A DNA stretch of 64,000 bases, from assembly GCF_016919245.1 (NCBI RefSeq), contig NZ_JAFEJA010000002.1, positions 684,501 through 748,500 on the forward strand, given 5' to 3'. Shown one piece after another: positions 35,493 through 43,695 of this stretch. The stretch's first letter is position 1, and each line of letters opens with the position of its first letter. The DNA is from Streptomyces zhihengii (GTDB lineage: Bacteria; Actinomycetota; Actinomycetes; Streptomycetales; Streptomycetaceae). The translations under genes and the position numbers were made by a program. Under the pieces are notes generated by a model that was not told where the DNA came from, ran no database searches, and worked only from the letters and a program-made list of their open reading frames with translations.

Positions 35493-36077
35493 TCACAGGG
35501 CGAGCAGCATGGCCAGCATCGCCAGGGACATCGACAGCCGGCAGGCCACGGCCACCTCCGGCCGCCCTCCCCAGCCGCCGGCCGGAGCCTGCGGGACGCC
35601 CGGCCCGGAGGCGCCCGCGACGTGCACGGGCACCAGCCTGGTTCCCGCGTGCAGGGCGTAGCCGGCGAAGTAGAGCAGGAGCACGGCCGTCAGCAGGGGC
35701 GGGCCCGCCGGGGTGCCGGAGAGGTGTGCGGTGTGGCCCGCCGCGGCCGGCCCGCTCATGGCCGCGGCCATGTACACCATGGCCAGACAGCTCACCAGAT
35801 GATGCAGATGGTGCTGGTGTCCGCCGCCGCGCAGCATCCACAGCGCCCGCGCCCCCGCGGCGCCGAAGACCGCCGCGTACACCGCCCAGTGCCATGACGG
35901 CAGGGTGAGCACGGCGGCCGGCACGGCCATCGCGGCCATGCCGAACCCCATCAGCGCCTCGCCCCCGGCCGCCTCCCGCGCGGGTCCCCGGCATCTGCGC
36001 ATCCGCAGCAGGCAGTACGCGCCCGTCGCGAGGCACGAGACCATCAGCAGCCAGCCGGGCACCGTCGGTTGGTGCAC
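35493..36077 (-). CDS. DUF5134 membrane protein
   Basis: 194 residues with about five membrane helices. A His-rich stretch (GGGHQHHLHHLVSC near residue 90) lies at the membrane edge and could bind metal. GTG 36077 has GGGGGAAG 4 bases upstream. It sits 84 bp upstream of the M56 peptidase on the same strand; the two are often neighbours in Streptomyces (from memory). Function unknown. Confidence 0.8.
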   Translation of the reverse strand: MHQPTVPGWLLMVSCLATGAYCLLRMRRCRGPAREAAGGEALMGFGMAAMAVPAAVLTLPSWHWAVYAAVFGAAGARALWMLRGGGHQHHLHHLVSCLAMVYMAAAMSGPAAAGHTAHLSGTPAGPPLLTAVLLLYFAGYALHAGTRLVPVHVAGASGPGVPQAPAGGWGGRPEVAVACRLSMSLAMLAMLLAL

Positions 36078-36297
36078 GCGCCTTCCCCCTTCGACCGTGT
36101 ACCGGACGGGCGTCCCGCGCCCACCAGGGAAGCGATGCCCGCCCCATGGCCGCCTACGCGAGCGCACAGGCGTACTGGGGGAGCGCGAGCGGGCGCGCAC
36201 CACCACCGGGGGCGGCCGAAGGACCGTGCCGGCAGGGGCGTTACGCTCGTCCGCAGACCACCCGTGCCGCCGGCACCCAGCAGGAACGGAGCCGCCC

Positions 36298-36849
36298 ATG
36301 GACACCGCCACCTCCCCGGACCGCGGCGAACTCACCTACCGCGACGCCGTCCCGGCCGACGTGCCCGGGCTCGTCGCGCTGATCGAGTCGGCGTACCGGG
36401 GGGAGTCCAGCCGGACCGGCTGGACCACCGAGGCGGACATCCTCGACGGGCGGCGCACCGACACCGAGGGCGTGACCCAGGTGATCACCGCGCCCGGCAG
36501 CCGCCTGCTGGTCGCCGAGCGCGACGGGACGCTGGTCGCCTGCTGCCAGCTGGAGCACCGCGGCGACGCCGCGTACTTCGGCATGTTCGCCGTCCGCCCG
36601 GGCCTCCAGGGCGCGGGGCTCGGCCGCACGGTGATCGCCGAGGCGGAGCGCCGCGCGGCCCTGAGCTGGGGCGTGCGCGAGATGCACATGACGGTGATCA
36701 CCGTCCGCGAGGAACTGATCGCCTGGTACGAGCGCCGGGGCTACCGCCGTACGGGCACCCTCAGCCCGTTCCCGTACGGCGACGAGCGCTTCGGCATCCC
36801 GCAGCGCGACGACCTCGCCTTCGAACTGCTGGTGAAGCGGCTCGGCTGA
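36298..36849 (+). CDS. GNAT-family N-acetyltransferase
   Basis: 183 residues with a full GNAT fold. The acetyl-CoA pyrophosphate loop is VRPGLQGAGLGRTVIAEAE (about residues 98-116), with motif B LIAWYERRGYRRTGTLSPFPYGDERFG near 145-170. It should acetylate a small amine. GGAACGGAG lies about 9 bases before ATG 36298. No partner gene is apparent. Confidence 0.92.
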   Translation: MDTATSPDRGELTYRDAVPADVPGLVALIESAYRGESSRTGWTTEADILDGRRTDTEGVTQVITAPGSRLLVAERDGTLVACCQLEHRGDAAYFGMFAVRPGLQGAGLGRTVIAEAERRAALSWGVREMHMTVITVREELIAWYERRGYRRTGTLSPFPYGDERFGIPQRDDLAFELLVKRLG

Positions 36850-36875
36850 TCCGGCCGGCAGGCCGGCCTGCCGTG

Positions 36876-37064
36876 CGGCCCGGACCGGGCGGTGAAGGAA
36901 CCGCGGTGCGGACCGGTCGGTGAAGAGACCGCGGCCCGGACCGGGCGGTGAAGGGACCACGGTGCGGACCGGTCGGTGAAGAGACCGCGGCCCGGATCGG
37001 GCGGTGAGGAACCGCGGCCGACCGGGCAATGCGGGGACCGCTGCCCTGATCAGGCGGTGAACCG
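36876..37064. repeat. 28-bp tandem repeat array (about 6-7 copies) ending in the GDPD 3' end
   Basis: Units start at 36876, 36904, 36932, 36960 and 36988, then degrade at 37015 and 37041. Types CGGCCCGGACCGGGCGGTGA and CGGTGCGGACCGGTCGGTGA alternate, each followed by AGRGACC. The last unit is the end of the GDPD gene itself (stop at 37050-37052), so the array looks like amplified and diverged copies of that gene's 3' terminus. Confidence 0.85.
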
Positions 37065-37733
37065 GCCCGTCCGGCGGATCTCGGGGTGGTCGGTGGTGGC
37101 GCCGTCGAGCTCCAGGGCCCGTGCCAGCCGGAGCTGCTCCTGGGTGTTCACCACCCAGCCGATGACCCGCAGGCCCTCGCCGTGGGCGTGCTCCACCGTC
37201 TCCAGCGTGAGTCTGCGGATGTTCAGCGCCAGGGCCGCCGCTCCCGCGGCCTTCGCCCGGTCCACCACGTCCGAGCCCCAGCGGCTCGCGATCAGCACCG
37301 TGCGCACCCCGGGGACCAGGGTCGCGATCTCGGCGATCGCGTCGTCGTGGAAGGACGACACCTCCACCCGCGGCACGAGGTCGCGCCGCCGCATCACCTG
37401 GGCCAGGGCGTGCGCGGCGGCCACGTCCTTGATCTCCGCCTGGAGCGGCGCGGACACGGCGTCCAGCACCTCGTCGAAGACGGGCACCCGCTCGCCCCCG
37501 CCCGCGTCGAGCTGACGCAGCTCGGCGAGCGTCTTGTCGGCCACCGCGCCGCTCCCGTCGGTGGTGCGGTCCACGTCGGCGTCGTGCATGACGGCCAGCG
37601 CGCCGTCCTTCGTGAGATGGAGGTCGAGCTCGATGGCGTCCATGCCGCACTGCTCGGCCCGGACGAAGGAGCGCAGGGTGTTCTCCGGCTCGACGCCCAT
37701 GACCCCGCGGTGACCGATGGTGAGGAAAGTCAA
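37050..37733 (-). CDS. Glycerophosphodiester phosphodiesterase
   Basis: 227 residues of the GDPD TIM barrel. N-terminal catalytic stretch TIGHRGVMGVEPENTLRSF has the general acid/base His; ELDLHLTKDGALAVMHDADVDRTTDGSG carries the metal Glu/Asp and second His. It hydrolyses glycerophosphodiesters to glycerol 3-phosphate plus alcohol. The fold begins at once, so TTG 37733 (GGAAGCGAGAAG upstream) is the best start; ATG or GTG starts would add over 100 residues of low-complexity sequence. No signal peptide, so cytosolic. Its 3' end is duplicated into a repeat array. Confidence 0.9.
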   Translation of the reverse strand: MTFLTIGHRGVMGVEPENTLRSFVRAEQCGMDAIELDLHLTKDGALAVMHDADVDRTTDGSGAVADKTLAELRQLDAGGGERVPVFDEVLDAVSAPLQAEIKDVAAAHALAQVMRRRDLVPRVEVSSFHDDAIAEIATLVPGVRTVLIASRWGSDVVDRAKAAGAAALALNIRRLTLETVEHAHGEGLRVIGWVVNTQEQLRLARALELDGATTDHPEIRRTGRFTA

Positions 37734-38001
37734 GGTCTTCTCGCTTCCGTCGACGGCGGCTCCCGCGCGATGGACCGGCTCGACCGCGCGGCTCGGTCGC
37801 AGCCTAACGGCCCCTCCCCAGGACGGAACCGTTCCCGCGCGGGGTGTCCGGAAGGTGTTCCTCCGCCCGGGCAGGGCAGGTGCGACGGGAGTTCCGGAAG
37901 CTGCGTGCGGGGCGTCGCGGACGGTGACGGCCCGGGGGCGGGAAGCGAGCGACTTTCCCTTGAACCGACCGCGCAAACCGTGAGATGCCGCAAATACTTC
38001 G

Positions 38002-38030
38002 GTGACATGGGGGGTCTGGCAGGATAATTT
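38002..38030 (+). promoter_or_regulatory. Candidate promoter of the DUF6421 operon
   Basis: GTGACA (38002-38007) and TAATTT (38025-38030) are 17 bp apart. The 78-base leader that follows contains GGAGAAC (38050-38056) and GTTCTCC (38086-38092), which could pair as a 7-bp stem. The remainder of the 37734-38107 gap shows no gene. Confidence 0.45.
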
Positions 38031-38107
38031 CCCTGGTTCCCCTTGTCCAGGAGAACGCCCCATGGATACGGTGTCTTGACGCGAGGTTCTCCCGTGAAGG
38101 AAGTGAC

Positions 38108-39541
38108 ATGACGGAAATTCTTGTGCAGGACGCGACTGCCGGGGGTACGACCGGCACCGGCCGGGTGGTCGACCACCCGAGCTGGCCGGTGCTCAAGAAC
38201 GCCGTCGAGGAGATCCGCCCCTGGCAGTCCGCCGACGGCTCGATCGACTTCGACGCCGAGGGTGCGCCCGCCAGGAAGGCCGCCGAGGACGCGGTGGCCC
38301 GGGTCGCCGCCGCGGTGGAGGAACTCTCCCCGCTGCTGCCCCACGACGCGGCCTACCACCGCGCACTCGTCGCGGATCTGCGCACCTGGGCGGCCGGCGG
38401 CTTCGCCGTGCCCGACTTCCTGGACTCGCTGCTCGCCTTCCACCCGGCCGCCGGCCGCGCGGACGGCCTCCAGCACCTCGTCGTCTTCCCCATGTACACG
38501 CAGAACGGCAACCCGGACCGCAACCTCGAAGCCGTCGTGCTGCGGATGGTCTGGCCCGAGTGGCTCGCGGAGCTGGAGCGCACCCGCTACGACAACCCGC
38601 TCTTCTGCGGCATCACCTTCGAGGACTTCACCGCGGGCTACGACACCAACTCGGCCGTCCTCTTCCCGGAGACCATCGCCGTGCGCGAGGCCCCCGAGCG
38701 CTTCACCTGGGGCGGCATCTTCTGCGACCGCGAGGCCGCGCGCTTCCGCGCCGTCACCGAGGAGTCGGTGCGCATACTCGGCCTGGAGCTGCCGGACGAC
38801 ATCCGCGAGATGGTCGGCGACCAGCAGCGCTGCGAGCAGGCGTTCGTGCTGTGGGACATGGTCCACGACCGCACCCACAGCCACGGCGACCTGCCGTTCG
38901 ACCCGTTCATGATCAAGCAGCGCCAGCCGTTCTGGATGTACGGCCTGGAAGAGCTGCGCTGCGACCTCACCGCCTTCAAGGAGGCGGTGAAGCTGGAGGC
39001 CGAGGGCAACCGCCACGGCCGCGACGTCCAGTACGCCGTGCTCTTCGACCGGATGTTCCGCTTCCCGGTGACCGGCGACCGCGTCCGCAACTACGACGGG
39101 CTCGGCGGCCAGCTCCTGTTCGCCTACCTCCACAAGCACGACGTCGTCCGCTGGACCGACAACACCCTCAAGATCGACTGGGACCGGGCGCCGCAGGTCA
39201 CCAACGAGCTGTGCGCCGAGATCGAGAAGCTCTACCGCGACGGCATCGACCGCCCCAAGCTCGTCCACTGGTTCGCCGCGTACGAGCTGGTCTCCACCTA
39301 CCTCGCCCCGCACCCCGGCTCCCGCTGGGCCAAGGGTCCCGACGCCCTGGACCTGTCGCTGCCGCCGCGCAAGCTGGTCGACGACGTGCTCCCCGACGAG
39401 TTTCCGCTCAGCATGTTCTATGAGGCGCTTGCCAAGAAGCTGAAGACCGTGATCGCCTCCACCAAGGGCATCACCGCCGCTTCGGCTCCCCGGGGCGCCG
39501 GTGCCACCGGCGCCGGGCAGGCTTCCGGAGCTGCCGCGTGA
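38108..39541 (+). CDS. DUF6421 family protein
   Basis: 477 residues, soluble, no signal or membrane segment. Conserved-looking features include FPMYTQNGNPDRNLEAVVLRMVWPEWL, FEDFTAGYDTNSAVLFPET, VLWDMVHDRTHSHGDLPFDPFMIKQRQPFWMYGLEELRCDL and FDRMFRFPVTGDRVRNYDGLGGQ. The H-D-R-T-H-S-H-G-D cluster followed by EELRCD recalls metal-binding helical proteins, but no activity is known. AGGAAG precedes ATG 38108. Its stop overlaps the downstream GTGA, and the SDR and threonine aldolase genes follow in one operon. The C-terminus is Ala/Gly-rich. Confidence 0.82.
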   Translation: MTEILVQDATAGGTTGTGRVVDHPSWPVLKNAVEEIRPWQSADGSIDFDAEGAPARKAAEDAVARVAAAVEELSPLLPHDAAYHRALVADLRTWAAGGFAVPDFLDSLLAFHPAAGRADGLQHLVVFPMYTQNGNPDRNLEAVVLRMVWPEWLAELERTRYDNPLFCGITFEDFTAGYDTNSAVLFPETIAVREAPERFTWGGIFCDREAARFRAVTEESVRILGLELPDDIREMVGDQQRCEQAFVLWDMVHDRTHSHGDLPFDPFMIKQRQPFWMYGLEELRCDLTAFKEAVKLEAEGNRHGRDVQYAVLFDRMFRFPVTGDRVRNYDGLGGQLLFAYLHKHDVVRWTDNTLKIDWDRAPQVTNELCAEIEKLYRDGIDRPKLVHWFAAYELVSTYLAPHPGSRWAKGPDALDLSLPPRKLVDDVLPDEFPLSMFYEALAKKLKTVIASTKGITAASAPRGAGATGAGQASGAAA

Positions 39542-39564
39542 CCTCGACGACCCAGGAGGCGACC

Positions 39565-40320
39565 ATGAACAGCGACACGAGCGGGGCACTCGAGGGTGCG
39601 GTCGTCGCGGTGGCCGGCGCGGCGGGGCCCGCCGGCCGGGCAGCCCTGCTGAGACTGGCCGACGCCGGAGCGACCGTCGTCGCCTCCGACGCGGACGCCG
39701 AGCGGCTCGCCGAGGCCGTGGACGCCGCCCGCTACGCCCATGGCGGCGCCACCGTCACCGGTGACACGGTCGACCTGCTCGACCTCGCCGCCACCCGCGA
39801 ATGGGCGGCCAAGACGGAGAAGGAGTTCGGCCGGATCGACGGCGTCGTCCACCTCGTCGGCGGCTGGCGCGGGAGCTCCGGCTTCACCGCCACCGACCCG
39901 GCCGACTGGGCGCTGCTGGAGAAGCTCCTGATCCGCACCGTCCAGAACACCTCGCTCGCCTTCCACGACGCGCTGCTGCGCAGCGACCGCGGACGCTATG
40001 TGCTGATCAGCGCGGCGGGCGCGACCAAGCCCACCGCCGGCAACGCCGCCTACTCCGCCGCCAAGGCCGCCGCCGAGGCGTGGACGCTCGCCCTCGCCGA
40101 CTCCTTCCGCAAGGCGGGGGGCGACAGCGGCCCGGCGGCGTCGGCTGCCATCCTGGTGGTCAAGGCACTGGTGCACGACGCCATGCGCGCCGAGCGCCCG
40201 AATGCGAAGTTCGCGGGCTTCACGGACGTGACGGATCTGGCGGACGCCATCGCCGGCGTCTGGGACCGGCCCGCCCAGGAAGTGAATGGACAGCGTCTGT
40301 GGCTGACCCCCGCACCGTGA
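39565..40320 (+). CDS. Short-chain dehydrogenase/reductase (SDR)
   Basis: 251 residues with a Rossmann fold. The NAD(P) loop is VVAVAGAAGPAGRAALLRLADAGATVVASD (near residues 11-40), where the usual T-G-x3-G-x-G is A-G-x3-P-x-G. The active site keeps Ser in VLISAAGATKP and Tyr-x3-Lys in AAYSAAKAA (near residues 150 and 165). Start ATG 39565 is preferred because AGGAGG lies 5 bases upstream; GTG 39538, which overlaps the DUF6421 stop, is an alternative. It is followed by an overlapping threonine aldolase gene. Substrate unknown. Confidence 0.88.
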   Translation: MNSDTSGALEGAVVAVAGAAGPAGRAALLRLADAGATVVASDADAERLAEAVDAARYAHGGATVTGDTVDLLDLAATREWAAKTEKEFGRIDGVVHLVGGWRGSSGFTATDPADWALLEKLLIRTVQNTSLAFHDALLRSDRGRYVLISAAGATKPTAGNAAYSAAKAAAEAWTLALADSFRKAGGDSGPAASAAILVVKALVHDAMRAERPNAKFAGFTDVTDLADAIAGVWDRPAQEVNGQRLWLTPAP

Positions 40321-41378
40321 AGACCGACGCCCGGCGTCGTCACGACCCGACCGTCCGCGGATTCGCCAGCGACAACTACGCGGGGGCCCACCCCGAGATC
40401 CTGGCCGCGCTCGCCCTCGCCAACGGCGGCCACCAGGTCGCCTACGGCGAGGACGACTACACGGACCACCTCCAGCGGATCATGCACAGCCACTTCGGCG
40501 CGGGCGCCGAGGCGTTCCCGGTCTTCAACGGCACCGGCGCCAACGTGACCGCGCTGCAGGCCCTGACCGACCGCTGGGGCGCGGTCATCTGCGCGGAGTC
40601 CGCGCACATCAACGTCGACGAGGGCGGTGCCCCGGAACGGATGGGCGGACTGAAGCTGCTCACCGTGCCGACGCCGGACGGCAAGCTCACCCCCGAGCTG
40701 ATCGACCGGCAGGCGTTCGGCTGGGACGACGAGCACCGGGCGATGCCCCAGGTCGTGTCCATCACCCAGAACACCGAACTGGGCACCGTGTACACGGTGG
40801 ACGAGATCCGCGCCATCGTCGCCCACGCCCACGGCCACGGCATGAAGGTGCACCTCGACGGCGCCCGGATAGCCAACGCGGCGGCCTCGCTGGACGTGCC
40901 GATGCGCGCCTTCACCAACGCCGCCGGGGTCGACGTGATCTCCTTCGGCGGCACGAAGAACGGCATGCTCTTCGGCGAGGCGGTCGTGGTGCTGAACCCG
41001 GACGCCGTCAGCCACATGAAGCATCTGCGCAAGCTGTCGATGCAGCTCGCCTCCAAGATGCGCTTCGTCTCCGTGCAGTTCGAGGCGCTGCTCGCCAAGG
41101 ACCTCTGGCTGCGCAACGCCCGCCACTCCAACGCGATGGCGCAGCGCCTCGCCGAGGGCGTGCGCGCGGTCGACGGGGTGGAGATCCTCCACTCGGTGCA
41201 GGCCAACGCCGTCTTCGCGCGTCTGCCGCACGAGGTGTCCCGCCGGCTCCAGGAGCGCTTCCGGTTCTACTTCTGGGACGAGGCCGCCGGCGACGTGCGC
41301 TGGATGTGCTCCTTCGACACCGCCGAGGACGACGTCGACGCCTTCGTCCAGGCGCTCAAGGAGGAGATGGCGCGCTGA
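40299..41378 (+). CDS. Low-specificity threonine aldolase / beta-eliminating lyase family PLP enzyme
   Basis: 359 residues, fold type I PLP enzyme. Marks: GFASDNYAGAHPEI near residue 15, VFNGTGANVTAL (phosphate cup), HLDGARIANAAASL near 185 (the Asp that pairs with the PLP nitrogen), and the Schiff-base Lys in SFGGTKNGM near 222. It would cleave threonine or another beta-hydroxy amino acid to glycine plus an aldehyde. GTG 40299 has GGA 8 bases upstream; GTG 40317, which overlaps the SDR stop as GTGA, is an alternative. Third gene of the DUF6421-SDR operon. Confidence 0.9.
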   Translation: MADPRTVKTDARRRHDPTVRGFASDNYAGAHPEILAALALANGGHQVAYGEDDYTDHLQRIMHSHFGAGAEAFPVFNGTGANVTALQALTDRWGAVICAESAHINVDEGGAPERMGGLKLLTVPTPDGKLTPELIDRQAFGWDDEHRAMPQVVSITQNTELGTVYTVDEIRAIVAHAHGHGMKVHLDGARIANAAASLDVPMRAFTNAAGVDVISFGGTKNGMLFGEAVVVLNPDAVSHMKHLRKLSMQLASKMRFVSVQFEALLAKDLWLRNARHSNAMAQRLAEGVRAVDGVEILHSVQANAVFARLPHEVSRRLQERFRFYFWDEAAGDVRWMCSFDTAEDDVDAFVQALKEEMAR

Positions 41379-41434
41379 CCCGCGCCGCGCACAGGAGTGC
41401 AGTGTGCATAAAAATGCGGCCGACCGGAAATCCA

Positions 41435-41464
41435 TTGACGACCGGCCGGCCGCGTTCGTACGCT
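41435..41464 (+). promoter_or_regulatory. Promoter of the transglutaminase-like gene
   Basis: TTGACG (41435-41440) and TACGCT (41459-41464) with an 18-bp spacer. The predicted start point is 1-2 bases from ATG 41473, implying a leaderless mRNA and ruling out the upstream GTG at 41404 as the start. Confidence 0.7.
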
Positions 41465-41472
41465 CGGGCGCC

Positions 41473-42072
41473 ATGGACATGATCCGCGCCCATCCTTCGA
41501 TCACCGCCTACACCGCCGCGAGCGACGCCGTCGACCACTCTCACCCGCTGGTGCGGAGCACCGTGGCCGCCCTGCGGGCGCAGACGAGCGACGCATACAC
41601 ATACACCGAGGCCGCCTACCACCACATCCGCGACCGGATCGCCCACTCCGCCGACATCGGCGAGGAACGGGTCACCTGGCGCGCCTCCGACGTCCTGGCC
41701 CAGGGGCACGGCATCTGCCACGCCAAGTCCCACGCCCTCGCCGCCCTGCTGCGCGCCGCGGACATCCCCACCGCGCTCTGCTACCAGCGCCTCACCGAGG
41801 ACGACGGCACGGCCCCCATGCTCCACGGACTCGTCGCCGTCAGGCTGCCGGGCCGCACGCGCTGGGACCGGCAGGACGCGCGGGGCGGCATCCCGGGGAT
41901 CGGCGCCCGGTTCTCCCTCGACACCGAGCGGCTGGCCTGGAGGGTGCGCGAGGAACTCGGCGAGGCGGACTCCCCGGTGCTCCACGACGCGCCGCACCCC
42001 GCGGTGCTCGCGGCGCTGCGGGCCGCCCCCGACCGCCGCACGCTCTGGCGCACCCTGCCCACCGACTTCTGA
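41473..42072 (+). CDS. Transglutaminase-like cysteine protein
   Basis: 199 residues of the transglutaminase/protease-like fold. The catalytic Cys is in QGHGICHAKSHALAALLRA near residue 82, His in MLHGLVAVRLPGR near 116, and Asp in RWDRQDARGG near 128. These small proteins (PF01841-like) probably act as amidases or peptidases; many are of unknown role. No signal peptide, so cytosolic. A promoter overlaps the region just upstream of the ATG. Confidence 0.85.
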   Translation: MDMIRAHPSITAYTAASDAVDHSHPLVRSTVAALRAQTSDAYTYTEAAYHHIRDRIAHSADIGEERVTWRASDVLAQGHGICHAKSHALAALLRAADIPTALCYQRLTEDDGTAPMLHGLVAVRLPGRTRWDRQDARGGIPGIGARFSLDTERLAWRVREELGEADSPVLHDAPHPAVLAALRAAPDRRTLWRTLPTDF

Positions 42073-42117
42073 CGGCCCGGCGCCCCGGCATCCGCCCGGC
42101 GGGCCGCGGAAACACCG

Positions 42118-42150
42118 CGCGCCCCGCCCCTCGGCGAGGGACGGGGCGCG
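42118..42150. terminator. Bidirectional terminator (14 of 15 bp stem)
   Basis: CGCGCCCCGCCCCTC (42118-42132) pairs with 42136-42150 with one mismatch and a 3-base loop, between the convergent transglutaminase-like and PlsC genes. Confidence 0.75.
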
Positions 42151-42161
42151 GCGGGTACGGC

Positions 42162-42884
42162 TCAGTGGCTCTCGCGGACCTCGGCCGGGGTCGGCGCCGT
42201 GCCCCCGAGGTGTGCGGGCACCCACCAGGTGTCGTCGGCGTCGCGCGGGCGCACCGGGTAGGCGCGCTGCGCCGCCTCCAGCAGCTCCTGGACCCGCTCG
42301 CGCAGCCGCCGGGTGATCGCACCGGCGTACTGGTCGGTGGGAGCCTCGACCGGCTCGCCGACCCGTATGGTCACCGGGATGTGGGCGCGCTTGAAGTTCC
42401 GCGGACGGCCCTTGGTCCACACGCGCTGGGTGCCCCACAGCGCCATGGGGATCAGCGGCACCCCGGCCTCCTGCGCGAGGCGGGCGGCGCCGGACTTGAA
42501 CGACTTCAGGGTGAACGACTGGGAGATCGTCGCCTCCGGGAAGACACCCACGATCTCGCCCGAGCGCAGCGACTCCAGCGCGTGCTTGTAGGCGTCCTCG
42601 CCCTGCTTGCGGTCCACCGGGATGTGCTTCATGCCGCGCATCAGGGGCCCGGAGACCTTGTGGCGGAAGACCGAGTCCTTGGCCATGAAGCGGACCAGGC
42701 GCTTCTGCGGCAGTGCGGCGAGCCCGGTGAAGATGAAGTCCAGGTAGCTGATGTGATTGCTGACGAGGACCGCGCCGCCCGAGCGGGGGATGTTCTCGGA
42801 GCCCTGGGTGTCGATCTTCAGGTCCAGCGCCTTGAACATCGTGAGTGCGGCACCGACGACCGGCCGATAGACGAGCTCTGCCAT
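42162..42884 (-). CDS. 1-acylglycerol-3-phosphate acyltransferase (PlsC family)
   Basis: 240 residues with the acyltransferase blocks: block I H-x4-D as SNHISYLDFIF (about residue 42), block II GMKHIPVDRKQG near 84, block III VGVFPEATISQSF near 112 and block IV GVPLIPMALWGTQRVW near 141. It acylates lysophosphatidic acid in membrane phospholipid synthesis, at the inner membrane face. The E-G-T of the usual block III is E-A-T here. ATG 42884 follows AAAGGG at about 11 bases. Divergent from the thioredoxin-like gene. Confidence 0.92.
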   Translation of the reverse strand: MAELVYRPVVGAALTMFKALDLKIDTQGSENIPRSGGAVLVSNHISYLDFIFTGLAALPQKRLVRFMAKDSVFRHKVSGPLMRGMKHIPVDRKQGEDAYKHALESLRSGEIVGVFPEATISQSFTLKSFKSGAARLAQEAGVPLIPMALWGTQRVWTKGRPRNFKRAHIPVTIRVGEPVEAPTDQYAGAITRRLRERVQELLEAAQRAYPVRPRDADDTWWVPAHLGGTAPTPAEVRESH

Positions 42885-43157
42885 CTGGGGAGGACCCTTT
42901 CGTCGTACCCGGGGAGGGTTCTCCCGGTGGAAGTTACGCAGCCGTAGGTTTTCGGCTTTGGGGCGATCGTGCCCCATGCGTGGCGTGCTGACCAGCCCTG
43001 GCACGGTCCGTGGGCGAGATTCTCGTCACGTTCCGCCGTCAGTGCGTCACCGGTGCGGGCACCGGCCGCGCACCGTGCCGGCCGGCGGGAATGCGACCGG
43101 TGACGCGGAGCGCTGGACACGGGGACAACGTACGAACGACACGGAGGAGTTCCGGGC

Positions 43158-43496
43158 GTGGGCGAGACGGGCGGCACAGCGGCGGACGAGGGGGCGCTCG
43201 GCGCCGGTGACCTGGGCGGGGAACTCGGCGCCCGGGCGACCCTCGTCCAGTTCTCGACCGCCTTCTGCCAGCCCTGCCGGGCCACCCGGCGGACCCTCGC
43301 CGAGGTCGCCGCCATGGTCGAGGGCGTGGCCCATGTGGAGATCGACGCCGAGGCGCATCTGGACCTCGTGCGGCGCCTCGGTGTGCGCGCCACCCCCACC
43401 GTGCTGGTGCTGGACGCGGGCGGCCGGATCGTCACCCGCGCGGCGGGCGCGCCCCGGCGCGCGGACGTCATCGCGGCGCTCGGCAGAGCGGTGTGA
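43158..43496 (+). CDS. Thioredoxin-family protein
   Basis: 112 residues. The fold shows the core LVQFSTAFCQPCRATRR with the redox pair C-Q-P-C near residues 36-39 instead of the usual C-G-P-C, and the cis-Pro segment RATPTVLVLD near 77. It probably acts as a cytosolic disulfide reductase or redox relay. GTG 43158 has GGAG upstream. The nearby flavin reductase and leader peptide form a separate unit. Confidence 0.85.
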   Translation: MGETGGTAADEGALGAGDLGGELGARATLVQFSTAFCQPCRATRRTLAEVAAMVEGVAHVEIDAEAHLDLVRRLGVRATPTVLVLDAGGRIVTRAAGAPRRADVIAALGRAV

Positions 43497-43532
43497 CCCA
43501 CCGTGAGGTCGGTCCCACATGCTGACGCGTAC

Positions 43533-43562
43533 TTGACTGCACACGGCAGCCATCGCCACGCT
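43533..43562 (+). promoter_or_regulatory. Promoter of the leader peptide/flavin reductase unit
   Basis: TTGACT (43533-43538) and CACGCT (43557-43562), 18 bp apart. The start point would fall at about 43569-43570, directly on the GTG of the leader peptide, so the mRNA is probably leaderless. Confidence 0.55.
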
Positions 43563-43569
43563 GGCTGAT

Positions 43570-43671
43570 GTGCATCAGGAACTCCTTCTCCACGGGCGGC
43601 TCCACGTCGACCTCGCCCGTAACGCGAGCGCGCGTTGTCGGGCTGCCGCCGTAGCCGCAGCCCGCCCGTAG
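43570..43671 (+). CDS. Short leader peptide with R-L-H-V-D-L-A-R motif (putative cysteine-responsive attenuator)
   Basis: A 33-residue peptide, VHQELLLHGRLHVDLARN then ASARCRAAAVAAARP, ending TAG at 43669-43671. It matches the actinobacterial putative leader peptides I remember upstream of sulfur-metabolism genes (pattern R-x-H-V-D-L-x-R followed by S-A-x-C). The single Cys codon (TGT, 43636-43638) lies after the motif. It starts at the predicted transcription start and ends 24 bp before the flavin reductase ATG. By inference, translation of this peptide may gate the downstream gene in response to charged Cys-tRNA. Confidence 0.7.
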   Translation: MHQELLLHGRLHVDLARNASARCRAAAVAAARP

Positions 43672-43695
43672 CCAACCCCGCAGAAGGACCTCTCG

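Noticed and set aside
36241..37650. Minus-strand repeat protein translating the 28-bp array (repeats like HRPVRT)
   Set aside because: The frame crosses the GDPD gene out of phase and the GNAT gene antisense; 28 bp is not a multiple of 3, so the repeats do not encode a regular peptide.
41404..41472. Upstream GTG start for the transglutaminase-like gene
   Set aside because: A full -35/-10 promoter lies within this segment, so it cannot be translated from that mRNA.
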